DNA of 64,000 bases from Faecalispora jeddahensis (GTDB taxonomy: Bacteria > Bacillota > Clostridia > Oscillospirales > Acutalibacteraceae): the NCBI RefSeq assembly GCF_000577335.1, contig NZ_CBYL010000017.1, forward strand, positions 1-64,000, read 5' to 3'. The notes beneath the pieces were generated by a model. The model was not told where the DNA came from and searched no databases. It worked only from the letters and a program-made list of their open reading frames with translations. This document shows positions 26,586 to 34,912 of the stretch, one piece after another (positions within the stretch are counted from its first letter, which is position 1; each line of letters starts with the position of its first letter). The position numbers were made by a program, and so were the translations under genes.

Positions 26586-27875
26586 ATGGCAGAAATCGAA
26601 AAGACAGCACCCGCCGAGCAGACTGCTCCCGCAGCTGCGGCGCCTGCCAAGAAACCTGCAAAACCCGCCAGCCCCGGTGTAACTGCTCTGCGTAAAGTCG
26701 TTTCCGACGTTTACGCTGCCGCTTGGGAAGCAAAGAAAGCGGGCCGCCCGGTGGGCTGGTCTTCTTCCAAATTCCCCTGCGAAATCGCAGAAGCCCTTGA
26801 CCTGGCCGTTGTATATCCCGAGAACCAGGCCGCCGGTATCGCCGCGCAGCATGACGGCGAGCGTTTGTGTGAGGCTGCCGAGAACCTGGGCTTCGATGCT
26901 GATATCTGTGGTTATGCCCGTATCAGCCTGGCCTACGCTTCCGGCGTAGAAACAACCAACGTGTCCCGTCAGATGCCGCAGCCTGACTTTGTTCTGTGCT
27001 GCAACAACATCTGCAACTGCATGACGAAATGGTACGAGAACATTGCTCGTATGCACAACATTCCGCTCATTATGATCGACGTTCCCTACAACAACACCAC
27101 TCACGTAGACGAGAGCCAGGTGGCATACATTCGCGCCCAGTTCGAGGACGCAATCAAGCAGCTGGAAAAGATCTCCGGCAATAAGTTTGATGAGAAGAAG
27201 TTTGAGCAGGTATGCGCAAACGCAAACCGCACCGCGAAGGCATGGCTGAAGGTCTGTGACTATTGCCAGTACGAGCCCTCTCCGATGTCTGGTTTCGATC
27301 TGTTCAACCACATGGCGGACGTTGTTACCGCCCGCGGCAAGGAATCCACCGCCGAAGCGTTTGAGCTGCTGGCAACCGAGCTGGAGGAGCACGTGAAGAA
27401 TGGTACCTCCACCCTGCCGTTTGAAGAGAAATACCGCATTATGTTCGAGGGTATTCCCTGCTGGCCTGATCTGAAGGCGCTGTTTAAGCCCCTGAAGGGC
27501 AGCGGTCTGAACGTAACCGCTGTTGTGTACGCACCTGCGTTTGGTTTCGTATACGACGGACTGGATGATCTGTGTCGTGCATACTGCAAAGCCCCGAACA
27601 GCGTTTGCCTGGAACAGGGTGTTGAATGGCGTGAGGGCCTCTGCCGCGATAATAAGGTAGACGGTGTTTTGGTTCATTACAACCGCAGCTGCAAGCCGTG
27701 GTCCGGCTATATGCCCGAAATGCAGCGCCGCTTCACCGCCGACTTGGGCATTCCCTGCGCCGCGTTCGACGGCGACCAGGCGGATCCCCGTAACTTCAAT
27801 GCCGCTCAGTACGAAACACGCGTACAGGGCCTTGTTGAAGCGATGGAAGCAACCAAAGCTGCGAAGGAGGGCTAA
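26586..27875 (+). CDS. hgdA: (R)-2-hydroxyglutaryl-CoA dehydratase alpha subunit
   Basis: A 429-residue alpha subunit of the radical dehydratase (component D) that converts 2-hydroxyglutaryl-CoA to glutaconyl-CoA. The body starts near residue 32 (SPGVTALRKVVSDVY) and has the conserved GWSSSKFPCEIAEAL with a cluster-ligand cysteine near 64, then PENQAAGIAAQHDG and CGYARISLAYASG. Residues 8-31 are an extra Ala/Pro/Lys-rich tail resembling the GcdC linker, which I do not recall from the classical subunit. AAAAGGAGCGAG precedes the ATG. HgdB follows after 5 bp. Confidence 0.94.
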   Translation: MAEIEKTAPAEQTAPAAAAPAKKPAKPASPGVTALRKVVSDVYAAAWEAKKAGRPVGWSSSKFPCEIAEALDLAVVYPENQAAGIAAQHDGERLCEAAENLGFDADICGYARISLAYASGVETTNVSRQMPQPDFVLCCNNICNCMTKWYENIARMHNIPLIMIDVPYNNTTHVDESQVAYIRAQFEDAIKQLEKISGNKFDEKKFEQVCANANRTAKAWLKVCDYCQYEPSPMSGFDLFNHMADVVTARGKESTAEAFELLATELEEHVKNGTSTLPFEEKYRIMFEGIPCWPDLKALFKPLKGSGLNVTAVVYAPAFGFVYDGLDDLCRAYCKAPNSVCLEQGVEWREGLCRDNKVDGVLVHYNRSCKPWSGYMPEMQRRFTADLGIPCAAFDGDQADPRNFNAAQYETRVQGLVEAMEATKAAKEG

Positions 27876-27880
27876 CGAAC

Positions 27881-29035
27881 ATGAGTATCGAATCGATTAT
27901 CAGTGAGCTGGCCAGTGTTGCTGCACATCCCGGAAAGCAGCTGGCAGATTTTAAAGCACAGGGCAAAAAAGTGATCGGCATTCTGCCCTACTATGCGCCC
28001 GAAGAGCTCGTTTATGCCGCAGGCATGGTTCCCATGGGCATCTGGGGCAGCAACGATAAGACCATTTCCATGGCGAAGGAATACTGCGCAACGTTCTACT
28101 GCACCATCGCGCAGCTGGGCCTTGAAATGCTGCTGGATGGCACGCTCGATCAGCTTGACGGCGTGATCACCCCCACCATTTGCGATACCCTGCGCCCGAT
28201 GAGCCAGAACATCCGCGTGGCGATGGCCAAGTACGAGAAGATGCCCACCATCTTCCTGGCACATCCCCAGAACCGTAAGCCCGCTTACGGCCTGAAATTC
28301 TGTGTGGATCAGTACACCAACATCAGAAAAGCGCTGGAAGAAATCAGCGGCGCTCCGATTACGGACGAAGCGATTCAGAACGCGATTAAGGTATACAACA
28401 AGAGCCGTGCTGCCCGCCGCGAGTTTGTAAAGCTTGCAAGCGAGCACTGCGACGTGATCACCCCCACAAAGCGCAGCGCGGTGCTGAAGGCTTCCTGGTT
28501 CATGCTCAAGGATGAGTACACCGAGAAGCTCGAAGCGCTCAACGAAGAGCTGGGGAAACTGCCTGCCTGTGACTGGAAGGGCGTGAAGGTTGTCACCAGC
28601 GGTATCATCTGTGATAATCCGACCCTCCTCAAGATTTTTGAGGACAACAACGTTGCGATCGCTGCGGATGATGTTGCTCAGGAGAGCCGTTCCTTCCGTG
28701 CCGATGCTCCGGAGGATCAGGCAGATCCGATGATGGCTTTGGCCCTGCAGTTTGCGAGCCTTGACTACGACGTTCTGCTCTATGATGAACATTCCTCTGA
28801 GAACCGCCGTGGCGAGTTCGTTGCCAACATGGTAAAAGAGAACGGCGCACAGGGTCTGATCCTGTTCATGCAGCAGTTCTGTGATCCGGAGGAGATGGAG
28901 TATCCCTCTCTGAAGAAGGCTCTGGACGAGGCCGGCGTGATGCACATCAAGCTGGGCATCGACCAGCAGATGCGCGACTTCGGTCAGGCTGCTACTGCGA
29001 TTCAGGCGTTTGCCGACGTGTTGAAGTCTCTTTAA
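27881..29035 (+). CDS. hgdB: (R)-2-hydroxyglutaryl-CoA dehydratase beta subunit
   Basis: A 384-residue beta subunit of the same dehydratase, homologous to HgdA and carrying the other [4Fe-4S] cluster. Family features include GKKVIGILPYYAPEELVYAAG, a conserved CDTLRPMSQN near 103-112 and the closing IKLGIDQQMRDFGQAATAIQ. GAAGGAGGG inside the end of hgdA serves as ribosome binding site. It is the last gene of the fermentation block, with a strong terminator 12 bp after its stop. Confidence 0.94.
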   Translation: MSIESIISELASVAAHPGKQLADFKAQGKKVIGILPYYAPEELVYAAGMVPMGIWGSNDKTISMAKEYCATFYCTIAQLGLEMLLDGTLDQLDGVITPTICDTLRPMSQNIRVAMAKYEKMPTIFLAHPQNRKPAYGLKFCVDQYTNIRKALEEISGAPITDEAIQNAIKVYNKSRAARREFVKLASEHCDVITPTKRSAVLKASWFMLKDEYTEKLEALNEELGKLPACDWKGVKVVTSGIICDNPTLLKIFEDNNVAIAADDVAQESRSFRADAPEDQADPMMALALQFASLDYDVLLYDEHSSENRRGEFVANMVKENGAQGLILFMQQFCDPEEMEYPSLKKALDEAGVMHIKLGIDQQMRDFGQAATAIQAFADVLKSL

Positions 29036-29046
29036 TTTACATTTCT

Positions 29047-29088
29047 AAAAAAGCCCCTTCCGAGAGAAATCCCGGAAGGGGCTTTTTT
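29047..29088 (+). terminator. strong Rho-independent terminator of the hgd operon
   Basis: A 16-bp stem (AAAAAAGCCCCTTCCG with its complement) and a T6 run. I saw no comparable T-tract terminator between the gcdD promoter at 15164 and this point, consistent with long read-through transcripts. Confidence 0.92.
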
Positions 29089-29182
29089 GCAGGCTGGGCC
29101 TGTACGTAAGCTGCGGCAGACTTTTCCCTCTTCATCTTGTTATGAAAGAACTAGTTTTTTTGTGAGTTGCTTCACATGGAAT

Positions 29183-29237
29183 TTCTGCTGGCGCAGGGCT
29201 TGCCCCTCGTGCTGGGGCGGGCCCTGCGCCAGCAGAA
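29183..29237. repeat. long palindromic intergenic element
   Basis: A 17-bp perfect inverted repeat (TTCTGCTGGCGCAGGGC with its complement) encloses a 21-nt loop that itself contains CCCC/GGGG. The region 29089-29440 has no gene. The stretch 29090-29140 (GCAGGCTGGGCCTG..TTTTCCCTCTTCAT) resembles the end of the repeat cluster near 11490-11520. Confidence 0.55.
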
Positions 29238-29440
29238 TCTCTGCGGTATAGTCACAAAGCAAAATTCACTTTTTATCAAAATAATAGATATAGAAGGATT
29301 CCTGTGGGCGAAAAAGGCGTTTCCTTCGCCGGGTGCCCTAAGGGGTGAATCAAGCCCCAACCTTTGATTTTCTTGACAGGGAAATGCAAAAGCATTACAA
29401 TGAAAACACATTGACCTGATTGGGAGAAAGGGAGGAATTT

Positions 29441-30094
29441 ATGCGTGAAGTGACTCGAAAATCAGCAATTCCGGTATATGCGGCGGCAGTGCCGTGGCTT
29501 TTGGGGGCGCTGGTTCTTCCTTTTTATCAGGCGTGGCATTTTGTGCTGGCCGCGGTCATTTCCGCAGCGGCTTATGTTGTGATGAGCCGCGTCTTTCCGG
29601 CAAAAACGATTCTGGTGCCGGAGGAAGAACGCCCCGCAAATACGGGCGATGCCGGCGCGGATGCTTTGATCAACGATGGACGCGAGCAGCTCAAACGCCT
29701 GCGGGCGCTCGATGAAGAAATTGCCGACCCCGCTGTCAGTGCGCACATTGTGCGTATCTGCGGCATCTGCGGAAAGATTTTTGCGTATCTGGAGAAGAAT
29801 ACAAGCAAAGCGACAAAGCTTCGCCTGTTTTTCAACTATTATCTGCCCACCACCGTTAAGCTGCTCGAAAGCTATGAGCGGATGGCGTCGCAGGACATTT
29901 CCGGGGAAAATATTGAATCCGCCATGCGCGGTGTGGAAGGGATCCTCTCAAGCATCGAAGAGGCGTTTGAAAAGCAGCTCGACCACCTGTTTGCCGATGA
30001 GGCGCTCGATATTTCCACAGATATTACCGTTTTGGAGAATATGATGGCCCGTGAGGGATTGACGAAGGACCAATTTGACAAGGACAGCAAATGA
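29441..30094 (+). CDS. XpaC-like membrane protein (5-bromo-4-chloroindolyl phosphate hydrolysis family)
   Basis: A 217-residue protein with two hydrophobic segments near residues 12-50 and a long charged helical C-terminal domain (about 70-217). The pattern AHIVRICGICGKIFAYLEKN followed by LRLFFNYYLPTTVKLLESYE is characteristic of the XpaC family, whose name comes from a phosphatase-related phenotype and whose biochemistry is unclear. GGGAGGAA precedes the ATG at 29441. It lies 24 bp upstream of the TelA-family gene, the usual pairing in Bacillota, pointing to a joint envelope-stress role. Confidence 0.85.
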   Translation: MREVTRKSAIPVYAAAVPWLLGALVLPFYQAWHFVLAAVISAAAYVVMSRVFPAKTILVPEEERPANTGDAGADALINDGREQLKRLRALDEEIADPAVSAHIVRICGICGKIFAYLEKNTSKATKLRLFFNYYLPTTVKLLESYERMASQDISGENIESAMRGVEGILSSIEEAFEKQLDHLFADEALDISTDITVLENMMAREGLTKDQFDKDSK

Positions 30095-30118
30095 ATCGAA
30101 GGAAAGGGTGTTTGAAAC

Positions 30119-31252
30119 ATGGAGCATCAGGAGTTTGTCCCCGATTTGACACTGGAGCCGGCCGAAGTTACCGTACAGGAGGATCAGCAGGAGGAACAGA
30201 CGGCTGCCTCCACAACGCTGGATAAAAGCCAGCTGACGCCCGAGGAGCAGAAGCTGGTAAGCGCTTTCGCGCAGAAGATCGATCTGACAGATACCAATCA
30301 GGTTCTTCAGTTCGGCGCCGGCGCACAAAAGAAAATCGCCGATTTTTCGGGTTCCGCTCTTGCCAATGTCCGTACCAAAGACATGGGCGAGGTTGGCGGT
30401 ATGCTCACCGATCTGGTCACGGAGCTGAAGGGTCTGGAAATCAAGCCCGAGGAGAAGAAGGGCCTGTTTGGCTTTTTGAAAAAGACGAACAATCAGATTT
30501 CCGCGCTGAAAACGAAGTACGACAAGGTGGAGGTCAACGTGGATAAGATCACTACCACGCTGGAAAACCACCAGATCCAGCTCATGAAGGATATTGCGAT
30601 GCTGGATAAAATGTATGAGCAGAACCTCAATTATTTTAAAGAGGTTTCGATGTATATTCTGGCCGGTAAGGAGCGCCTCGAAAGCGCGAAGCAGAACGAG
30701 CTGCGTCTGGCACGTGAAAAAGCACAGCTTACCGGGCTGCCCGAGGACGCCCAGGCCGCGAACGATCTGGCGAATCAGTGTAACCGCTTTGAAAAGAAGC
30801 TGCACGATCTGGAGCTGACCCGCATGATCTCGATTCAGATGGGCCCGCAGGTGCGCCTGATCCAAAACAATGACAGCCTGATGGCCGAAAAAATCCAGTC
30901 GTCGCTCGTGAACACGATTCCGCTGTGGAAGAGCCAGATGGTGCTGGCGCTCGGCCTTGCGCACTCCCAGCAGGCGCTGGAAGCACAGCGCAGTGTGACC
31001 GACATGACGAACCAGATGCTCCGGAAAAACGCCGAGATGCTGAAAATGGGCACGATTGAGACCGCGAAGGAATCTGAGCGCGGCATTGTAGATATCGAAA
31101 CGCTGCAGCAGACGAACCAGGCGCTGATCTCTACACTGGAGGAAGTGCGCCGCATTCAGTCGGAGGGCGCGCAGAAGCGCCGTGCTGCCGAGGTCGAGCT
31201 GGGACGCATTGAGGGAGAGCTCAAGCAGAAGCTGCTGGAACTGAGAGACTGA
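30119..31252 (+). CDS. telA: TelA-family toxic anion resistance protein
   Basis: A 377-residue, largely alpha-helical soluble protein of the TelA/KlaA family. After an acidic N-terminus (1-45), the family core runs through TDLVTELKGLEIKPEEKKG, a DKITTTLENHQIQLMKDIAM segment, then KSQMVLALGLAHSQQALEAQ and the TNQMLRKNAEMLK region. Members are linked to tellurite, toxic-anion and cell-envelope stress resistance. The mechanism is unknown. Co-transcription with the upstream XpaC-like gene is likely. The 190-bp gap to the next gene has no clear terminator. Confidence 0.88.
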   Translation: MEHQEFVPDLTLEPAEVTVQEDQQEEQTAASTTLDKSQLTPEEQKLVSAFAQKIDLTDTNQVLQFGAGAQKKIADFSGSALANVRTKDMGEVGGMLTDLVTELKGLEIKPEEKKGLFGFLKKTNNQISALKTKYDKVEVNVDKITTTLENHQIQLMKDIAMLDKMYEQNLNYFKEVSMYILAGKERLESAKQNELRLAREKAQLTGLPEDAQAANDLANQCNRFEKKLHDLELTRMISIQMGPQVRLIQNNDSLMAEKIQSSLVNTIPLWKSQMVLALGLAHSQQALEAQRSVTDMTNQMLRKNAEMLKMGTIETAKESERGIVDIETLQQTNQALISTLEEVRRIQSEGAQKRRAAEVELGRIEGELKQKLLELRD

Positions 31253-31444
31253 TAGGCGGTTTGTAAACGCAACGCAACTTTCTGTTTTGATAAAAACAGG
31301 CTGTGGCTGCGTTAAAATCCTTGGAATACATCCAGTGTGTGCGCTCTTTGGATATTTCTGCAATCTGCCTTGCCTCGGTCTGCTTTTCTTCAAAATATCC
31401 GGCATGTATGGTATGGATAAACAAACTCTGAACAGGAGGAAACC

Positions 31445-32014
31445 ATGGAGTGGCTTAAAAACCGGCGAACCGCATGGGTTGTTTTGATTGCTGTTGTTGT
31501 GCTGTCGGTTCTGTTTGGCTCGGTTAGGTCGGTGTCGGGACTGCGTCAGCAGGCGGAGCAGACCTTTACGCAGGGAACGCGCGGCGACGGACTGGGAATT
31601 TCACATTACCTGGAATCAAGAGTCTCTCTTTCGGGAAACCTGATTACGGTAGCCGGGCGGTATCTGGACGCCAATGACGTGCGGATTACGGCGCTGCGGC
31701 AGGCAGCGGATGCGTTGGCGGGAGCCCAGACGCCGTCAGCCAAATACCAGGCCAATCTGAGTCTGGATTCTGCGTTCCAGTCTGTATATGACGCGATGGA
31801 GGGACAGTATCTGTCGCAGAAGGATACGGAGTACCGCACCCGCCTGTTAGCGGATTTTAAATCACGCAATGCGTCCATCAGCTATAACGGCTATAATGGT
31901 CTGGCGCAGAATTTTAATGATAAGGTACTGAGGTCGACCCCCGGCGGCGCGATGGCGTCCGCTGTTGGGGTGAAACCTCTCGAGCTGTATACCATGACAG
32001 GGGGAGACAAATGA
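31445..32014 (+). CDS. LemA-like membrane-anchored protein
   Basis: A 189-residue protein with one N-terminal membrane helix (about residues 10-28) and a helical extracytoplasmic domain. The pattern in the last 90 residues (YQANLSLDSAFQSVYDAM, then YNGLAQNFNDKVLRSTPG and VGVKPLELY) resembles the C-terminal part of LemA. The similarity is distant. GGAGG lies before the ATG. Its stop overlaps the start of the TPM-domain gene by 4 bp, and LemA-TPM pairs are common, which supports the call. Confidence 0.65.
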   Translation: MEWLKNRRTAWVVLIAVVVLSVLFGSVRSVSGLRQQAEQTFTQGTRGDGLGISHYLESRVSLSGNLITVAGRYLDANDVRITALRQAADALAGAQTPSAKYQANLSLDSAFQSVYDAMEGQYLSQKDTEYRTRLLADFKSRNASISYNGYNGLAQNFNDKVLRSTPGGAMASAVGVKPLELYTMTGGDK

Positions 32015-32997
32015 AAAAGCGCGTCAGTGTGCTTTTGGTTTTAACCGTGCTTCTGTCTGTTCTGTTCGCTCTGCCTGCTTCGGCAGAAGTGAACATACCG
32101 GAGCCGACCGATCAGTTTTATGTCAATGATTTTGCCGGTGTGCTCAGCGATGAAACCAAGAACGGCATCATGTCCGCCAATATCAATCTGTACGAAAAAA
32201 CCGGTGGGCAGATTGTTGTGACGACGGTGGATTTTCTGGACAACGCGGATATCTCCGATTACGGCTATGCTATGTTCAATCAGTGGAAGATCGGCTCGAA
32301 AGAGAAAAACAACGGCATTTTGCTGTTGCTGGCCATTGGCGACGACAATTACCGCGTGATCCCCGGCTATGGGATCGAGGATGAACTCTCTGCAGGTGAG
32401 CTCAAGCAGATGCTTAACGAATACCTGGAGCCGGATTTTGCCGCCAAGGATTACGACGCGGGTGTGCAGAAAATGTTTACCGCGCTGGTAAACTGGTATG
32501 AAAGCAATTACGGCGTTTCCATCTCCAGCACCGCTGGAGCGCTGCCGGATCCAAAAGCAGAATATCAGGGCGGCGGCGGAGTCAATGAGTACGAAGGCCA
32601 GCGCTCCGGCGGCATTTCGAGGATGTTCAGTTCCATCATTATGCTGATCATTCTGTTTGTTGTTTTCAGCTCCATCTTTTCCCGCAGGCGCCGGTATCGC
32701 GGGTATCCCCCGTATGGCGGCGGATACGGCGGAAGAGGATATTACGGCGGCGGTTCATGGTTCTGGCCGTTCTTTTTAGGCAACCTGTGGGGTTCCAGCC
32801 GGCGCCCTCCCCCGCCCTGGGATGATAACCGCGACCATCACCACCATGATGATCATGATGATCACGATAACCACGGCGGATGGTTCGGCGGCGGTGGCGG
32901 ATTCGGTGGCTTCGGAGGAGGCGGAGGCTTTGGCGGAGGCGGCGGTTTCAGCGGCGGTGGCGGCGGAAGCAGCGGCGGCGGGGCGGGCCGTTTCTAG
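32011..32997 (+). CDS. TPM-domain (YgcG-like) membrane protein with His/Asp-rich and Gly-rich tail
   Basis: A 328-residue protein. It has a signal peptide at 1-25 (cleavage near ASA-EV), an extracytoplasmic TPM domain (about 33-170, with YVNDFAGVLSD and GILLLLAIGDDNYRVIPGYG), and one membrane helix near 208-224. The tail is unusual: Gly/Tyr repeats, a Pro/Trp stretch, then about 20 residues of almost only His and Asp (near 275-293), then a poly-Gly end. TPM proteins are implicated in membrane-protein quality control. The His/Asp run could bind metal ions. It overlaps the LemA-like gene. Confidence 0.82.
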   Translation: MKKRVSVLLVLTVLLSVLFALPASAEVNIPEPTDQFYVNDFAGVLSDETKNGIMSANINLYEKTGGQIVVTTVDFLDNADISDYGYAMFNQWKIGSKEKNNGILLLLAIGDDNYRVIPGYGIEDELSAGELKQMLNEYLEPDFAAKDYDAGVQKMFTALVNWYESNYGVSISSTAGALPDPKAEYQGGGGVNEYEGQRSGGISRMFSSIIMLIILFVVFSSIFSRRRRYRGYPPYGGGYGGRGYYGGGSWFWPFFLGNLWGSSRRPPPPWDDNRDHHHHDDHDDHDNHGGWFGGGGGFGGFGGGGGFGGGGGFSGGGGGSSGGGAGRF

Positions 32998-33107
32998 GAA
33001 TCCTCTTTTCCCCAAAAAGAGACCTTTTTTTCGCACGAAGTGATCTATATTTAAAATACAGTTGCCGCAGTGTGCGGGTATTTACAATAAAATCGGGAAT
33101 TACGAGT

Positions 33108-33134
33108 AGAAAACGCCCCTTCCGGGGCTTTTCT
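33108..33134 (+). terminator. Rho-independent terminator after the TPM gene
   Basis: AGAAAA-GCCCC stem (GCCCC with GGGGC, closing further with AGAAAA/TTTTCT) and a short T tract, 110 bp past the stop. Confidence 0.6.
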
Positions 33135-33205
33135 GTACCGTTGATAAAGAATGTTTTTACGATCCGACAGATTATGAAATACTCTTAAATCATGAGGTAT
33201 TCAGC

Positions 33206-33811
33206 ATGGAAGCGAATTTCTCAACACCTGCTCAGGATTACTACGAGATTGTAAAACGTCAGACACAATTGCTTGGGGATCACGATCTATACACCGTCTG
33301 CCATTCTCTTCGGGTGGCTCGTACCAGTTATTTTGTTGCGCATCATTTGGGGCTTTCCTCCGATCAGTGCAGGCGCGTGTATTTGGCCGCCAATGCACAC
33401 GACATCGGTAAAATCGGTGTTCCTGATGCGATTCTTCAAAAGAACGGGAGCCTGACGACGAGGGAATGGGCTATCATGAAGCAGCATCCCGCGCTGGGCG
33501 CGGGCATGCTGATGCAGTCTGCCTCTACGGAGGAAATTGCCTACATCGTGTGGTGCCACCATGAGCGCTATGATGGGACAGGCTACCCCAATGCGCTCTG
33601 CGGCGATCAGATTCCGCTGGAAGCGCGGATTATTGCGGTGTGCGATTCGTTTGACGCGATGAAGAGCAAGCGCGCTTACCGGGATTCTCTGCCCGATCAG
33701 ACGTGCCGGAATGAAATTGAGAAAAACATCGGAACCATGTACGATCCGGCGATCGCAGAATTGGTTCTGAGAAATTGGCAGACCATGCAGAAGCTGCAAA
33801 GTGCAAAGTAA
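33206..33811 (+). CDS. HD-GYP domain phosphohydrolase
   Basis: A 201-residue stand-alone HD-GYP domain protein with no receiver, PAS or membrane segment. Metal-binding motifs are complete: H33 region, HD at 65-66 (NAHDIGKIGVPD), H94 (KQHPALG), HH at 118-119 and HERYDGTGYP with the GYP signature at 126-128, then D151 in CDSFDAM. HD-GYP proteins hydrolyse cyclic di-GMP or related dinucleotides, so this is a probable phosphodiesterase. The substrate is inferred. It has its own terminator downstream. Confidence 0.9.
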   Translation: MEANFSTPAQDYYEIVKRQTQLLGDHDLYTVCHSLRVARTSYFVAHHLGLSSDQCRRVYLAANAHDIGKIGVPDAILQKNGSLTTREWAIMKQHPALGAGMLMQSASTEEIAYIVWCHHERYDGTGYPNALCGDQIPLEARIIAVCDSFDAMKSKRAYRDSLPDQTCRNEIEKNIGTMYDPAIAELVLRNWQTMQKLQSAK

Positions 33812-33820
33812 TAAAAAATC

Positions 33821-33860
33821 AAAAACGGCAGGCACCGGAGTTTGGGTGCCTGCCGTTTTT
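33821..33860 (+). terminator. Rho-independent terminator after the HD-GYP gene
   Basis: A perfect 16-bp stem (AAAAACGGCAGGCACC with its complement) ending in T5, 10 bp past the stop. Confidence 0.88.
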
Positions 33861-33870
33861 CTGAAACGAA

Positions 33871-34005
33871 TGGTATAATCATAAATATTATATACTTTTG
33901 GTTAATTAATTGTCAGCCGCTCACACCCCGGGAAGGGCAGAGAGCCGGAACGGTTCAGGACGCAAAAAACTCTCCGCAGGACAAAGCGGAGAGTTTTCTC
34001 TTTTT
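33871..34005 (+). ncRNA. candidate small transcript between two terminators
   Basis: An extended -10 element (TGG TATAAT, 33871-33879) lies just after the HD-GYP terminator. About 90 bp later comes a strong stem (AAAACTCTCCGC at 33966-33977 with its complement at 33986-33997) and a T-rich tract. No ORF fits between them. A short RNA of about 115 nt is possible. The second stem could equally be only the terminator of the convergent regulator gene on the minus strand, since it is bidirectional. Confidence 0.3.
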
Positions 34006-34033
34006 ATTTCATATTATAAACCGGGGCAGCAAT

Positions 34034-34441
34034 TTATTTCCCGTCGGGACACTGCTCTGCATCGGCGCATACACCCTGATGGCGATTCCAATATTCGCGC
34101 AGCTTTTGAAAGCTCTCGGCACTGATCGCATGCTCAAGGCGGCAGGCGTCCTCTTTGGCCACGGTTTCCTGTACACCGAGTTTCATCAACAACTCCGATA
34201 ACAGGGTATGCCTTTCGTAGATTCGCTCCGCAATCTCCCGGCCGCTTTCTGTCAGCTCAATGTATCCGTTATCATCCATCGTGATCAGGCCGTTTTCCCG
34301 AAACTGCTTCATGGCATGGCTCACGCTGGGCCGGGAAAAATTCATCTCGTTGGCAATATCAATAGAGCGAACTTCTCCTCTGCGGTTTTTCAGAACCAGA
34401 ATCGTCTCCAGGTAATTTTCCGCGGATTCCTGTATTTTCAC
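34034..34441 (-). CDS. DtxR/MntR-family metal-dependent repressor
   Basis: A 135-residue regulator. The N-terminal winged helix (AENYLETILVLKNRRGEVRS, then the recognition part NFSRPSVSHAMKQF near 33-46) and the following dimerisation helices (HTLLSELLMKLGV, KEDACRLEHAIS) fit the DtxR/MntR family. There is no SH3-like third domain, as in MntR-type members. Cys/His/Glu residues near 100-125 could bind metal. It is divergent from the feo operon, whose promoter carries a GTTAGC-type palindrome. I infer an iron-responsive repressor of feo and of the DUF2325 unit. Confidence 0.85.
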   Translation of the reverse strand: MKIQESAENYLETILVLKNRRGEVRSIDIANEMNFSRPSVSHAMKQFRENGLITMDDNGYIELTESGREIAERIYERHTLLSELLMKLGVQETVAKEDACRLEHAISAESFQKLREYWNRHQGVCADAEQCPDGK

Positions 34442-34558
34442 GCAAACTCCCCCTTTCGAAATTGTTATTCTATATCATACCATAAACCTGCACTTTTTAC
34501 AACGCTCCAAAAAGCCGGAATTTGTTGACTTTTTTCTTAAAAAAACAATGGCAGGCAG

Positions 34559-34616
34559 TTGACACGTTTCGTTAGCTATGATAAACTAAAGACGCAAAAG
34601 GTTAGCATGCGCTAAC
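34559..34616 (+). promoter_or_regulatory. feo promoter with DtxR-type operator
   Basis: TTGACA (34559-34564), a 17-bp spacer and TAAACT (34582-34587). A perfect palindrome GTTAGC-ATGC-GCTAAC lies at 34601-34616, over the early transcribed region. A further GTTAGC half-site is at 34571-34576 inside the spacer. The adjacent divergent DtxR-family gene is the obvious binder. Confidence 0.75.
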
Positions 34617-34677
34617 TTTGTTCGATTCATCATAAAACCGAAGACGGCAAAATACAATTTGCCTAGGAGGTATCTAT

Positions 34678-34887
34678 ATGCCACTGACAATGGCCAAAGC
34701 CGGAGAAAGAAATTTAATTAAAAGAGTTACCGGCAAAGATGAGGTTCGCCGCTTTCTTGCATCCTTAGGGTTTGTGGAGGGCGAAAGCGTTACGGTGGTC
34801 AGTGAGATCGCCGGCAATATGATCCTGAATATCAAGGATACCCGAGTCGCTCTGGATAAATCCATGGCGAATCGGATCATGATATGA
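34678..34887 (+). CDS. feoA: ferrous iron transport protein A (first copy)
   Basis: A 69-residue SH3-like FeoA protein: RVTGKDEVRRFLASLGFVEG, then ESVTVVSEIAGNMILNIKDT and RVALDKSMANRIMI. FeoA is a small cytosolic partner needed for FeoB activity. AGGAGG lies before the ATG. It is first in the feo operon, 25 bp before a second, more divergent feoA. Tandem feoA genes are common in Clostridia. Confidence 0.9.
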   Translation: MPLTMAKAGERNLIKRVTGKDEVRRFLASLGFVEGESVTVVSEIAGNMILNIKDTRVALDKSMANRIMI

Positions 34888-34912
34888 ATATAAGGAAAGA
34901 GGTTGAGGCTTG

